From Selenomonas sp. oral taxon 126 (GTDB taxonomy: Bacteria > Bacillota > Negativicutes > Selenomonadales > Selenomonadaceae): a stretch of 64,000 bases of DNA. Position numbers and translations under genes: made by a program. Position 1 is the stretch's first letter. Each line of letters starts with the position of its first letter. The notes below the pieces were generated by a model. The model saw nothing but the letters and a program-made list of their open reading frames with translations. It was not told the DNA's origin and ran no database searches. Location of the stretch: NCBI RefSeq assembly GCF_001683335.1, contig NZ_CP016201.1, positions 806,488 through 870,487 of the forward strand, in the 5' to 3' direction. Positions 7,278-14,845 of this stretch are shown piece after piece.

Positions 7278-8015
7278 ATGCGCATCATTTTTACGGATAC
7301 CTATAAGAAGATGAGCGAGGAGGCGGCAAAGATCATTGCGGGGCAACTCTGGATCAAGCCGGACTCGGTACTCGGACTGGCGACGGGCAGCACACCTGTC
7401 GAACTCTATCAGAACCTCGTCTGGCTCTACAAGGCGGTCGGGCTGGACTTCTCGCAGGCGACTTCGTTCAATCTGGATGAGTACGTGGGACTTGCGGAGG
7501 ACGATCCGCAGAGTTACCATCGCTTCATGCACGAAAACCTCTTCGACCATGTGAACATCCGCAAGGATCGCGTATTCTTCCCGAACGGGCTCGCTGCAGA
7601 CAGCGCGGTGGAGAGCGAACGCTACGAGGATGCAATCACAGCGGCGGGCGGTATCGACATGCAGCTCCTCGGGATCGGGCGCAACGCACACATCGGCTTC
7701 AACGAGCCGGGAGAGTCGTTCACACGCACAACGCACAAGGTCGCGCTGAAGGAGAGTACGATCGCGGCAAATGCACGCTTCTTCACCTCCGCCGATGAGG
7801 TACCGCGCGAGGCGATGAGCATGGGCGTCGGCACGATCTTCCGTGCGCGTCACATCGTCCTGCTCGCGAGCGGCGCGGAGAAGGCGGAGGCAGTGCGCGA
7901 CGCGGTCGAGGGCGCAATCACCCCGCAGGTGCCCGCCTCCATCCTGCAGCTGCATCCGAGCGTGACCCTCATCGTCGATGATGAGGCGGGCGCACTCATC
8001 AAGGCGAAAGCGTGA
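7278..8015 (+). CDS. nagB: glucosamine-6-phosphate deaminase
   Basis: Converts glucosamine-6-phosphate to fructose-6-phosphate and ammonia. The 245-residue length is that of the short Firmicute NagB. Motifs: G-L-A-T-G-S-T-P (phosphate binding) near residue 34, F-N-L-D-E-Y-V-G-L (general-base Asp) near 66, and G-I-G-R-N-A-H-I-G-F-N-E-P-G near 134 with the ring-opening His and Glu. The Asn-Ala in place of the Asp-Gly of E. coli NagB is, as far as I recall, usual in the short form. ATG 7278 follows GAGAGGAG; the longer frame from 7197 runs through the promoter. nagA begins six bases downstream, so the two are co-transcribed. Confidence 0.93.
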   Translation: MRIIFTDTYKKMSEEAAKIIAGQLWIKPDSVLGLATGSTPVELYQNLVWLYKAVGLDFSQATSFNLDEYVGLAEDDPQSYHRFMHENLFDHVNIRKDRVFFPNGLAADSAVESERYEDAITAAGGIDMQLLGIGRNAHIGFNEPGESFTRTTHKVALKESTIAANARFFTSADEVPREAMSMGVGTIFRARHIVLLASGAEKAEAVRDAVEGAITPQVPASILQLHPSVTLIVDDEAGALIKAKA

Positions 8016-8021
8016 CCCCTG

Positions 8022-9176
8022 ATGAAAGTCATTCAAAACGGCATTCTCATCCTGCCGGACGAGCGCGGACGCTTCACGGCACAGACGGAGCACATCCTCT
8101 GCTACGATGAACGGATCACGCGCATCGTTCCCGCAACGGAGTTCACGGCGGAGGGTGTGGATGAGGTCATCGACGCGGCGGGTGCGTACGTTGCGCCGGG
8201 CTTTCTGAACGTCCACATCCACGGCTGCGACGGCGCGGATACGATGGACGAGAATGCGGATGCCCTCGGGAAAATTGCCGCATTCCAAGCGCGCACGGGC
8301 GTGACCTCCTTCCTCCCGACCACGATGACCTGCGCCTACGACGCAGTGGAGCGGGCACTTGACCGCATCCGCCGTGCAATGACGGAGAAGCCGCACGGTG
8401 CACGCATCCTCGGTTCACATATGGAGGGCCCCTTTATCAGCCCCGCAAAGAAGGGCGCACAGGACGAACAGTACATCCTCCCCCCCACATTTGAAAGGAT
8501 CGCCCCCTACCGTGATGTCATCAAGATCATCACCGTTGCGCCGGAGATGATTGTGGAGGACGACTTTATCGAGAGCTGCTGCAAGAGCGGCATCATCGTC
8601 TCCCTCGGACATACGGCAGCGGACTATGAGACGGCGTGCGCGGCGATTGCGTCCGGCGCATCGCACATCACGCATCTGTGCAACGCGATGACGGGGCTGA
8701 ATCACCGAAAGCCCGGCATGCTCGGCGCAGCACTCGACACCGATGCGAACTGTGAGCTGATCGTGGACAATGTGCACGTCCACCCCGCCATGCAGCGCAT
8801 TATCTACGCAGCAAAGCGCGGGAGAAACCTAATCCCCATCACGGACTCCATGCGTGCCTGCGGCCTCTCGGACGGTGTCTCGGAGCTCGGCGGACAGAAG
8901 GTCTACGTCAAGGGAACGCTCGCAACCCTTGCCGACGGGACAATTGCGGGCAGCGTGCTCCGCATGAACGACGGGCTGCGCATCCTCCGTGAGAATCTGG
9001 GCATTGCCATTCCCGCCATCGTCGAGATGGCGACGCGCACCCCCGCCGAGGAGCTGGGCGTCTATGGCGAACTCGGTTCGCTCAGCGTCGGAAAATACGC
9101 GGATATTGCGATCTTTGACGAGGAGTTTCGGATACGGCGTACAATTGTTGGCGGGCGGGATTGCTTTGTTCCATAA
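8022..9176 (+). CDS. nagA: N-acetylglucosamine-6-phosphate deacetylase
   Basis: Amidohydrolase-fold enzyme producing glucosamine-6-phosphate for NagB. In 384 residues it shows the metal-site H-I-H-G near residue 64, the M-E-G-P-F near 130, the G-H-T-A-A-D-Y segment and H-L-C-N-A-M-T near 220, then D-N-V-H-V-H-P and the catalytic-Asp region I-T-D-S-M-R-A-C-G. The start lies six bases after the nagB stop, with no separate promoter. The PTS gene follows after 27 bp behind its own GAGGAGG. Confidence 0.93.
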   Translation: MKVIQNGILILPDERGRFTAQTEHILCYDERITRIVPATEFTAEGVDEVIDAAGAYVAPGFLNVHIHGCDGADTMDENADALGKIAAFQARTGVTSFLPTTMTCAYDAVERALDRIRRAMTEKPHGARILGSHMEGPFISPAKKGAQDEQYILPPTFERIAPYRDVIKIITVAPEMIVEDDFIESCCKSGIIVSLGHTAADYETACAAIASGASHITHLCNAMTGLNHRKPGMLGAALDTDANCELIVDNVHVHPAMQRIIYAAKRGRNLIPITDSMRACGLSDGVSELGGQKVYVKGTLATLADGTIAGSVLRMNDGLRILRENLGIAIPAIVEMATRTPAEELGVYGELGSLSVGKYADIAIFDEEFRIRRTIVGGRDCFVP

Positions 9177-9203
9177 AATGTTATTTTATGAGGAGGTATT
9201 TTT

Positions 9204-10781
9204 ATGAGTTTATTCGGACAAACAAGCGGCGAGAGTTCATTTTTCGCCAAAGCACAGCGGTTCGGGAAATCCTTTATGCTGCCGATCGCTGTGCTTCCTG
9301 CCGCAGGCCTTCTGCTCGGCATTGGCGGCGCACTGTCGAATCCAAATTCGGTCAAGGCGTATCCATTCCTCGATATTGGTTGGCTGCAGAATATCTTCAC
9401 AATTATGGCATCCGCAGGCAGCATCGTCTTTGCGAACCTCGCTATTCTCTTTGCTGTCGGCATCGCCGTCGGACTTGCGCGCAGCGATAAGGGAACGGCA
9501 GGTCTTGCCTCTGTGCTCGCGCTGCTTGTGATGAACGCGACCATCAATGCACTCCTTATCATTACGGGGACGCTTGCGAAAGAGAACCTTGCAAGTGTCG
9601 GGCAGGGAATGAGTCTCGGCATTCAGACCTTGGAGACGGGCGTTTTCGGCGGCGTTGTGGTTGGTCTTATGACGTATCTCCTGCATAAGCGATTCAATAA
9701 GATCGAGCTTCCGCCGTTCCTTGGATTCTTTGGCGGATCGCGTTTTGTCCCGATCATCTGCTCTTTTTCCTCGATTTTTCTCGGGTGTATTATGTTCTTC
9801 GTATGGCCGCATTTCCAGCAGCTGATCTTTGGGCTTGGCGGTATTGTTGATGCAACGGGCTACATCGGCACACTGATCTATGGATTCGTCCTGCGTATGC
9901 TTGGCCCGTTTGGACTGCACCATATCTTCTATCTTCCTTTTTGGACAACGGCGCTCGGCGGCTCTGAGATCATCAACGGGCAGCTCGTCGAGGGGACACA
10001 GCGCATCTTTTTCGCCCAGCTTGGCGATCCGAACACACAGCATTACTATATCGGCATCTCGCGTTTCATGTCAGGACGCTTTATCACAATGATGTTCGGA
10101 CTTATCGGTGCATGTCTTGCCATGTATCAGACGGCAAAGCCGGAGAATAAGAAGGTCGTTGGCGGTCTCCTCTTCTCTGCGGCACTGACCTCCTTTATGA
10201 CCGGCATCACGGAGCCGATCGAGTTCTCCTTCCTCTTCGTTGCACCGGCACTCTATGTGCTGCATGCGTTCTTTGACGGCTGCGCCTTTATGATTGCGCA
10301 TATCCTGCAGATTACGGTCGGGCAGACGTTCTCGGGCGGCTGTATCGATCTCATACTGTTCGGTGTGCTGCAGGGCGATGCAAAGACGAACTGGCTCTAC
10401 ATCCCGATGGTCGGTATCCCCTGGTTCTTCCTCTACTACTTCTCCTTTAAGTATCTCATTCTGAAGTTTGATTTCAAAACACTCGGACGTGAGGATGAGA
10501 CGGAGCCGCAGGAAGCACCCGTCGCTGCGGAGAGCGCGTCGGATCATTATCGTGCCGATCTCGTGATCGAGGGACTCGGCGGCAGGGATAATATTGAGGA
10601 ACTTGACTGCTGTGCAACGCGCCTTCGTGTGACGGTAAAGGATGCCGGCAAGGTCAGCGAGCGTCTGCTCAAGGAATCCGGCAGCCGGGGATTGCTCGCG
10701 AGCGGGAATGGTGTCCAGGTCATCTATGGACCGCAGGTAACTGTAATTAAAAATGAAGTTGAGGAACAGTTGAACCTCTGA
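9204..10781 (+). CDS. nagE: PTS EIICB, probably N-acetylglucosamine-specific
   Basis: A membrane permease of the glucose/GlcNAc PTS family that takes up and phosphorylates its sugar. Residues 1-430 form the IIC domain, with about ten hydrophobic segments and the family blocks F-G-L-H-H-I-F-Y and G-I-T-E-P-I-E-F-S-F. Residues about 450-525 form IIB, with the phospho-cysteine in L-D-C-C-A-T-R-L-R-V. There is no IIA domain, so an external EIIA is needed. Position directly behind nagBA argues for GlcNAc; family members for glucose or maltose look similar, so specificity is inference. A terminator-like hairpin follows. Confidence 0.82.
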   Translation: MSLFGQTSGESSFFAKAQRFGKSFMLPIAVLPAAGLLLGIGGALSNPNSVKAYPFLDIGWLQNIFTIMASAGSIVFANLAILFAVGIAVGLARSDKGTAGLASVLALLVMNATINALLIITGTLAKENLASVGQGMSLGIQTLETGVFGGVVVGLMTYLLHKRFNKIELPPFLGFFGGSRFVPIICSFSSIFLGCIMFFVWPHFQQLIFGLGGIVDATGYIGTLIYGFVLRMLGPFGLHHIFYLPFWTTALGGSEIINGQLVEGTQRIFFAQLGDPNTQHYYIGISRFMSGRFITMMFGLIGACLAMYQTAKPENKKVVGGLLFSAALTSFMTGITEPIEFSFLFVAPALYVLHAFFDGCAFMIAHILQITVGQTFSGGCIDLILFGVLQGDAKTNWLYIPMVGIPWFFLYYFSFKYLILKFDFKTLGREDETEPQEAPVAAESASDHYRADLVIEGLGGRDNIEELDCCATRLRVTVKDAGKVSERLLKESGSRGLLASGNGVQVIYGPQVTVIKNEVEEQLNL

Positions 10782-10793
10782 CGAATATGATTG

Positions 10794-10850
10794 TGAAAAA
10801 TACGGAAATATATCTCCTATGGCTGAAAATATTTTCGTATTTTTCTTTTT
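10794..10850 (+). terminator. terminator after the PTS gene
   Basis: GAAAAATACGGAAATAT and ATATTTTCGTATTTTTC form a long AT-rich stem (one bulge), followed by more T. It separates nagBA-PTS from nanE. The AT-rich 10850-10905 that follows probably carries the nanE promoter. Confidence 0.7.
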
Positions 10851-10913
10851 AAAAACAATATAGAATAATATGTAATAAATTATTATAAATAAAAATAAAT
10901 TGGAGGATTTTGG

Positions 10914-11585
10914 ATGAATTTCTTTGATCAAGTGAAGGGAAAACTCATCATTTCCTGTCAGGCACTGCCCGATGAGCCGCTGCACAGCCCATTCATCATG
11001 GGACGCATGGCGCGTGCGGCAAGGGAGGGCGGCGCGGTCGCGATCCGCGCACAGAGCGTTGCGGACATTGAGGAGATCCGCGCCGAGGCGCAGCTGCCCG
11101 TGATCGGTCTTATCAAGCAGAACTATGCGGACTCCCCCATCTTTATTACGCCGACCATGCGCGAGGTTGATGCACTCATCGGCACGGGCTGTGAGATGAT
11201 CGCACTCGACATGACGGCACGCGAGCGCCCGCAGCAGACGGACGTGCGTGATCTCGTCGCACGCATCCACGCGGCGCATCGCCTTATTCTCGCCGACATC
11301 TCGACCTATGAGGAGGGAATGGCAGCGGCGGAACTCGGCGCAGATGCCATCTCGACCACGATGTCCGGATATACCCCCTACAGCCCGCAGATCGCGGAAC
11401 CGGACTACGAGCTGATGCGGCGCCTCGCCCGCGACGCAGCCATCCCCGTCTTTGCCGAGGGTCGCATCAATACGCCCGAGGAACTGACCGAGGCGATGCA
11501 GACGGGCGTCTTCGGCGCGATCGTCGGCTCCGCCATCACGCGCCCGCAGCTCATTGCGCGCCGCTTCACCGACGCGATTGCCTAG
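10914..11585 (+). CDS. nanE: N-acetylmannosamine-6-phosphate 2-epimerase
   Basis: Interconverts ManNAc-6-P and GlcNAc-6-P, feeding NagA. The 223-residue TIM-barrel protein has the family pattern I-I-S-C-Q-A-L-P-D-E-P-L at the start, V-I-G-L-I-K-Q-N-Y near 64, A-L-D-M-T-A-R-E-R-P near 100, A-D-I-S-T-Y-E-E-G and the phosphate-binding A-E-G-R-I-N-T-P with V-G-S-A-I-T-R-P at the end. ATG 10914 follows TTGGAGGA. It lies upstream of yhcH and a ROK kinase, together the core of ManNAc/sialic acid use, but no sialic acid lyase is in the window. Confidence 0.93.
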   Translation: MNFFDQVKGKLIISCQALPDEPLHSPFIMGRMARAAREGGAVAIRAQSVADIEEIRAEAQLPVIGLIKQNYADSPIFITPTMREVDALIGTGCEMIALDMTARERPQQTDVRDLVARIHAAHRLILADISTYEEGMAAAELGADAISTTMSGYTPYSPQIAEPDYELMRRLARDAAIPVFAEGRINTPEELTEAMQTGVFGAIVGSAITRPQLIARRFTDAIA

Positions 11586-11611
11586 AGTATGTATGAGAAA
11601 AAAGTGTGGTA

Positions 11612-11670
11612 CTCCAAAGCAAACCCTAGTGAAGCAAGCGGAGGAAAGCGTTCGACTCGCCCCCCTGCGG
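11612..11670 (+). repeat. intergenic repeat R2, copy 1
   Basis: CTCCAAAGCAAACCCTAGTG, then a stretch containing AGCAAGCGGAG and GCGTTCGACTCGCCCCC. A near-identical copy is at 34876-34933 and a shorter reversed piece at 17364-17392. The rest of 11586-11765 shows no gene. Confidence 0.7.
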
Positions 11671-11765
11671 GCACGACGGTCGGTAGCGCGAGGAGATAGG
11701 AGATTTCAACCGTCTTGTCGAATATTGTAGGAATAAGACGCAGGACAAATTGACAGGAGGTTCCT

Positions 11766-12218
11766 ATGATCTACGGCAGCATCCACCACGAAAAGACCTA
11801 TGCATTTCTCCCCGCGCGTATAAAGCAGGCACTCGCCTTTGCGCGGACGCACGACCTCGCGGCGCTGCCCGCGGGGCGCAACGAGATCGCGGGCGACGAT
11901 CTCTACGTCAACATCGCACACTATACAACGGGTGAGCGCAGTGAGAAGATCTGGGAGGCGCACCGCGCCTACATCGACATCCACGTCCTCGCCGAGGGCA
12001 CGGAGCGCATCGACGTGAGCCTGATCGAGCGGATGCAGACGCATCCCTACGAGGAGGACAAGGACTACGTGCCCGCAGACGGCGCAGTCACGTCCTCGAC
12101 CATCATGCGTCCCGGCGACTTCCTCATCTGCTTCCCCGAGGATGTCCACCGCTCCGGTGTCAAGGTAGACGAGGCGGCACCGCTCAAAAAAGGGATTTTC
12201 AAGGTCAAGTCCGAATAG
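11766..12218 (+). CDS. YhcH/YjgK/YiaL family protein (sugar-operon cupin)
   Basis: 150 residues of the DUF386/EbgC-like double-stranded beta-helix family. Seen: N-terminal M-I-Y-G-S-I, then H-R-A-Y-I-D-I-H-V-L and P-G-D-F-L-I-C-F-P-E-D-V-H-R with the conserved metal-ligand histidines. Members lie in sialic acid and ManNAc operons; a role in handling sugar anomers or epimers has been proposed but is not settled. Start ATG 11766 is five bases after AGGAGG. It lies between nanE and the ROK kinase and is followed by a hairpin. Confidence 0.85.
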   Translation: MIYGSIHHEKTYAFLPARIKQALAFARTHDLAALPAGRNEIAGDDLYVNIAHYTTGERSEKIWEAHRAYIDIHVLAEGTERIDVSLIERMQTHPYEEDKDYVPADGAVTSSTIMRPGDFLICFPEDVHRSGVKVDEAAPLKKGIFKVKSE

Positions 12219-12236
12219 GGAGAAAACAATCTAGGA

Positions 12237-12284
12237 GATGAAGGGCAATGTCTCAAAGCTTCGCGTGAGACTTGCCCTCATTTC
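12237..12284 (+). terminator. hairpin between yhcH-like gene and ROK kinase
   Basis: ATGAAGGGCAATGTCTCA pairs with TGAGACTTGCCCTCAT (one mismatch) around a short loop, then TTTC. The T-run is poor, so it may attenuate rather than stop transcription into the kinase gene 32 bp downstream. Confidence 0.5.
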
Positions 12285-12316
12285 TATCCATCCTATATAT
12301 GAACGGAGGGGAATCC

Positions 12317-13201
12317 ATGGTTATCTGCATCGACATCGGCGGCACCGCCATCAAATACGGCGTTGCAAATGCCGGGGGCACATTCCTCACGCACGGCTCC
12401 GTCCCCACCGAGGCGAAGGAATACGGCGGCGTGGGCATTGTAGAGAAGGTCTCCGCCATCGTCCGTGAGGCACAGCAGACCCATGCAGTGCAGGGTGTCG
12501 CCATCTCCACCGCAGGCATGGTCGACCCACAGGCGGGCTGCATCATCTACTCCCTTGAGGACGCCATCCCGAACTACACAGGCACGAACTGGAAGGCGCT
12601 CATGCGCGATGCATTTGCCCTGCCCGCCTCCGTCGAGAACGATGTCAACTGCGCTGCGCTCGGCGAGATGTGGAAGGGCGCAGGACGGGGCTGCGCCTCC
12701 CTCTTTGCCATGACTGTCGGCACGAGCATCGGGGGTGCTCTGATTCTGGACGGGCACATCGTACACGGTGCCTCCATGAGCGCGGGCGAGATTGCCTATA
12801 TGCGCATCCCCGGGGGGCGCCTGCATGAACGCTGCTCCGCGACCCATCTCGTCAGCTCCGTCTGCCGCACGAAGGGACTTCCTTCCGGCAGCATCGACGG
12901 GCATGCCGTCTTCGACCTCCTCGCCAAGGGCGATCCTGCCGCCGAGGAGGAGATTGCGGCACTCGTCACAGCGCTTGCGGATGCCATCACGAACGTCGTC
13001 GTGGTCGTAAATCCCGCGTGCATTGTCCTCGGCGGCGGCATCATGGCACAGGAGTCGGCGCTGCGCCCGCCGCTCGAGGCGGCGCTCCGAGATCGTCTGC
13101 CGCCGCACATCTGTGAGGCGACTGCGATCGCCTTTGCTGCAACGGGAAACGATGCCGGCATGCTCGGTGCGCTCTGCCACTTCTTGCAGGAACACGGCTG
13201 A
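12317..13201 (+). CDS. ROK-family sugar kinase, probable N-acetylmannosamine kinase
   Basis: 294 residues with the ROK ATP-binding start V-I-C-I-D-I-G-G-T-A-I-K, the catalytic V-E-N-D-V-N-C-A-A-L-G-E near residue 103, G-T-S-I-G-G-A-L and the C-terminal L-G-G-G-I. The zinc-binding C-x-C-G-x-x-G-C-x-E of most ROK kinases is missing; the corresponding stretch has a lone Cys (H-E-R-C-S). Context (nanE, yhcH) favours ManNAc phosphorylation; glucokinase-like activity cannot be excluded. ATG 12317 follows GGAGGGGAA; the frame from 12272 lies in the hairpin region. A strong terminator follows two bases after the stop codon. Confidence 0.78.
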   Translation: MVICIDIGGTAIKYGVANAGGTFLTHGSVPTEAKEYGGVGIVEKVSAIVREAQQTHAVQGVAISTAGMVDPQAGCIIYSLEDAIPNYTGTNWKALMRDAFALPASVENDVNCAALGEMWKGAGRGCASLFAMTVGTSIGGALILDGHIVHGASMSAGEIAYMRIPGGRLHERCSATHLVSSVCRTKGLPSGSIDGHAVFDLLAKGDPAAEEEIAALVTALADAITNVVVVVNPACIVLGGGIMAQESALRPPLEAALRDRLPPHICEATAIAFAATGNDAGMLGALCHFLQEHG

Positions 13202-13202
13202 T

Positions 13203-13244
13203 GCAAATAAAAACGCCGCCCACACGGACGGCGTTTTTATTTGC
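13203..13244 (+). terminator. bidirectional terminator after the ROK kinase
   Basis: GCAAATAAAAACGCCG is perfectly complementary to CGGCGTTTTTATTTGC. The stem ends in T-rich sequence on both strands. Confidence 0.85.
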
Positions 13245-13302
13245 AATCTCCCTTTCCATTTTCTCCCAAAATCAGCTATAATACTCCGAAGAAGGTGAAT
13301 GT

Positions 13303-14145
13303 ATGAAAATTCTCAGTCGGCTCGACAACCCGCCGTTCCATGTCTCCAAAAGCGATCGCAAAATCATTGGTTTCATCCGCGCGCGCCTCACGGACATCCC
13401 GCGCATGACCATCCGCGAGATCGCACAGGCGTGTGACACGGCAGAGGCAACCTGCACGCGATTCGTGCGGAAAATGGGCTTTGCGAGCCTTGCCGACTTC
13501 AAGGCGGCACTCGCCGAGGAGGGCGCAGAGATCGGGCGTTACCTCGACCGCGGCAACATTCTAAGCAACGAGAGTGCGCGCGAGACTGCGCGCAAGCTCC
13601 TCTCCGCGAACATGATTGCCCTCGAGAAGACCCAGGACATCATCTGCGACGAGAGCATCGATGCCTGTGCGCGGCTCCTCATTGGAGCGCAGCGCATCGC
13701 CTTCATCGGCCTGGGCTACTCCGGCATCATCGCGCAGGACTCCTATTTCAAATTCCTGCGGATCGGCATGAACTGCATCGCCCCGCGCGACAATCACACA
13801 ATGCGCATGATTGCCGCCATCATGGAGCCGCGCGACGTCATCTTTGCCATCTCGCACTCGGGTGAGACGGCGGAGATCCTTGAGACCGTCGATATCGCAC
13901 GTGCGCGCGGTCTCAAGATCATCTCCCTCACGGAGAATCATCCCTCGCGCCTGCACAGAGTCTCTGACGTGAGCCTCACCTACGTCGCGGAGGAGACTCC
14001 GCTCGAGACCGGCTCCATCGCCTCGAAGATGGCGCAGTTCTTCCTCGTCGACCTCGTCTACACCGAGGTACTGAAGATCCTCCCGCTGAGCGCGATGGAA
14101 AAGAAAATCCGCACGACCGAAGCCGTGCGGCAGATGAAGCTGTAG
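13303..14145 (+). CDS. RpiR-family regulator with SIS domain
   Basis: 280 residues: an N-terminal HTH_6 domain (about 1-77, with T-I-R-E-I-A-Q-A-C-D-T-A-E-A-T and R-F-V-R-K-M-G-F) and a C-terminal SIS domain (about 110-260, with F-I-G-L-G-Y-S-G and A-I-S-H-S-G-E-T). SIS domains of this family bind phosphosugars such as GlcNAc-6-P or ManNAc-6-P, so it is the likely repressor or activator of the nag/nan genes just upstream. The start follows GAAGGTGA. Its stop codon TAG coincides with the first bases of a repeat fragment at 14145. Confidence 0.85.
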   Translation: MKILSRLDNPPFHVSKSDRKIIGFIRARLTDIPRMTIREIAQACDTAEATCTRFVRKMGFASLADFKAALAEEGAEIGRYLDRGNILSNESARETARKLLSANMIALEKTQDIICDESIDACARLLIGAQRIAFIGLGYSGIIAQDSYFKFLRIGMNCIAPRDNHTMRMIAAIMEPRDVIFAISHSGETAEILETVDIARARGLKIISLTENHPSRLHRVSDVSLTYVAEETPLETGSIASKMAQFFLVDLVYTEVLKILPLSAMEKKIRTTEAVRQMKL

Positions 14146-14182
14146 GAATCGCTGATAAAATAGACCATCAGATTGGTGCAGC
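14145..14182 (+). repeat. MITE-like element, left-end fragment C
   Basis: GGAATCGCTGATAAAATAGA then CCATCAGATTGGTGCAG matches about 38 bp of the family's left end and then switches into toxin-gene sequence. The ten bases ATTGGTGCAG fit both sides, so the junction probably arose by deletion through microhomology. Confidence 0.7.
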
Positions 14183-14288
14183 CTTCGAGATTCTTGCCAA
14201 TCCATGCGTAGATTGTGCGCATGACAAATGGATCCAACTTCCGAAGTTGCTTGATCGCCTGTGGACTGTACTCAACCCTATACATCAT
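14172..14288 (-). pseudogene. RelE/ParE-type toxin, C-terminus lost at a repeat fragment
   Basis: From ATG 14288 the minus strand encodes M-M-Y-R-V-E-Y-S-P-Q-A-I-K-Q-L-R-K-L-D-P, the start of RelE-type mRNA interferases, to about residue 38 (G-C-T-N). It then enters the repeat and runs on antisense to the RpiR gene. The catalytic C-terminal half is gone. It overlaps the antitoxin's last codons, the normal antitoxin-toxin arrangement. Confidence 0.75.
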
Positions 14289-14511
14289 CGTCCTCGATGC
14301 CAAGCATTTTTGCAACTTCGGCATGGGTATAGGTAACAGGATTCTTGCGCAGCTCCTCCATTGCCTCTTCGTATGCCTGACGGTCGAGTTCGTCCTCCAT
14401 GCGCTCGCGCATTGCCACAGCGGCAAACGCTGAGAGGGTCATGCCGCTACGGGCGGCGTGCCTGCGAAAGAGCCTCGCATCGCGCGGACTCAGATGAACG
14501 GCAAGACTCAT
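14278..14511 (-). CDS. RelB-like antitoxin (partner of a broken toxin)
   Basis: 77 residues starting M-S-L-A-V-H-L-S-P-R-D-A, a ribbon-helix-helix-like N-terminus, followed by a charged helix and the C-terminal Y-T-H-A-E-V-A-K-M-L-G-I-E-D-D-D. Antitoxins of this type repress their operon and wrap RelE toxins. ATG 14511 has AAAGGAGG eight bases upstream. The toxin that overlaps its end is truncated, so this is an orphan antitoxin. Confidence 0.75.
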   Translation of the reverse strand: MSLAVHLSPRDARLFRRHAARSGMTLSAFAAVAMRERMEDELDRQAYEEAMEELRKNPVTYTHAEVAKMLGIEDDDV

Positions 14512-14658
14512 GGGATGCCTCCTTTCTGCCGATGGGGGATTTCCCCTACAGTATAGCACAGGCGTGGGAGAGCCGCAAGAATCGCGGGAAGAGTCTCTTT
14601 GTCGCTAGGAAAACGCTCCGTCTCTCATACTGAGAAGCGAAGCGTTTTTGTGTGCAGG

Positions 14659-14838
14659 TCATGCCGCATTTTCGGTCACGATGGCGGCAATGTCCTCCTG
14701 CCGTATCGTATCCGTATCAATGCTGCCATCCGGACGATCAATGTCGGCTTCATAGGCGATACCGTCCTCATAGATCTCTACGATGCTGGCGGTCTCGCCG
14801 CTTTTGAGCCTTACCTTATCGTACAATTTGATGTCCAT
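14659..14838 (-). CDS. small DUF4926-like protein downstream of gyrA
   Basis: 59 residues starting M-D-I-K-L-Y-D-K-V-R-L-K-S-G, a beta-rich small domain with T-A-S-I-V-E-I-Y-E-D-G. It resembles small DUF4926-type proteins often found beside TA or immunity genes; the function is unknown. It starts eight bases after the gyrA stop and may be translated from the gyrA message. The match is by eye only. Confidence 0.5.
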   Translation of the reverse strand: MDIKLYDKVRLKSGETASIVEIYEDGIAYEADIDRPDGSIDTDTIRQEDIAAIVTENAA

Positions 14839-14845
14839 CCTGTTC

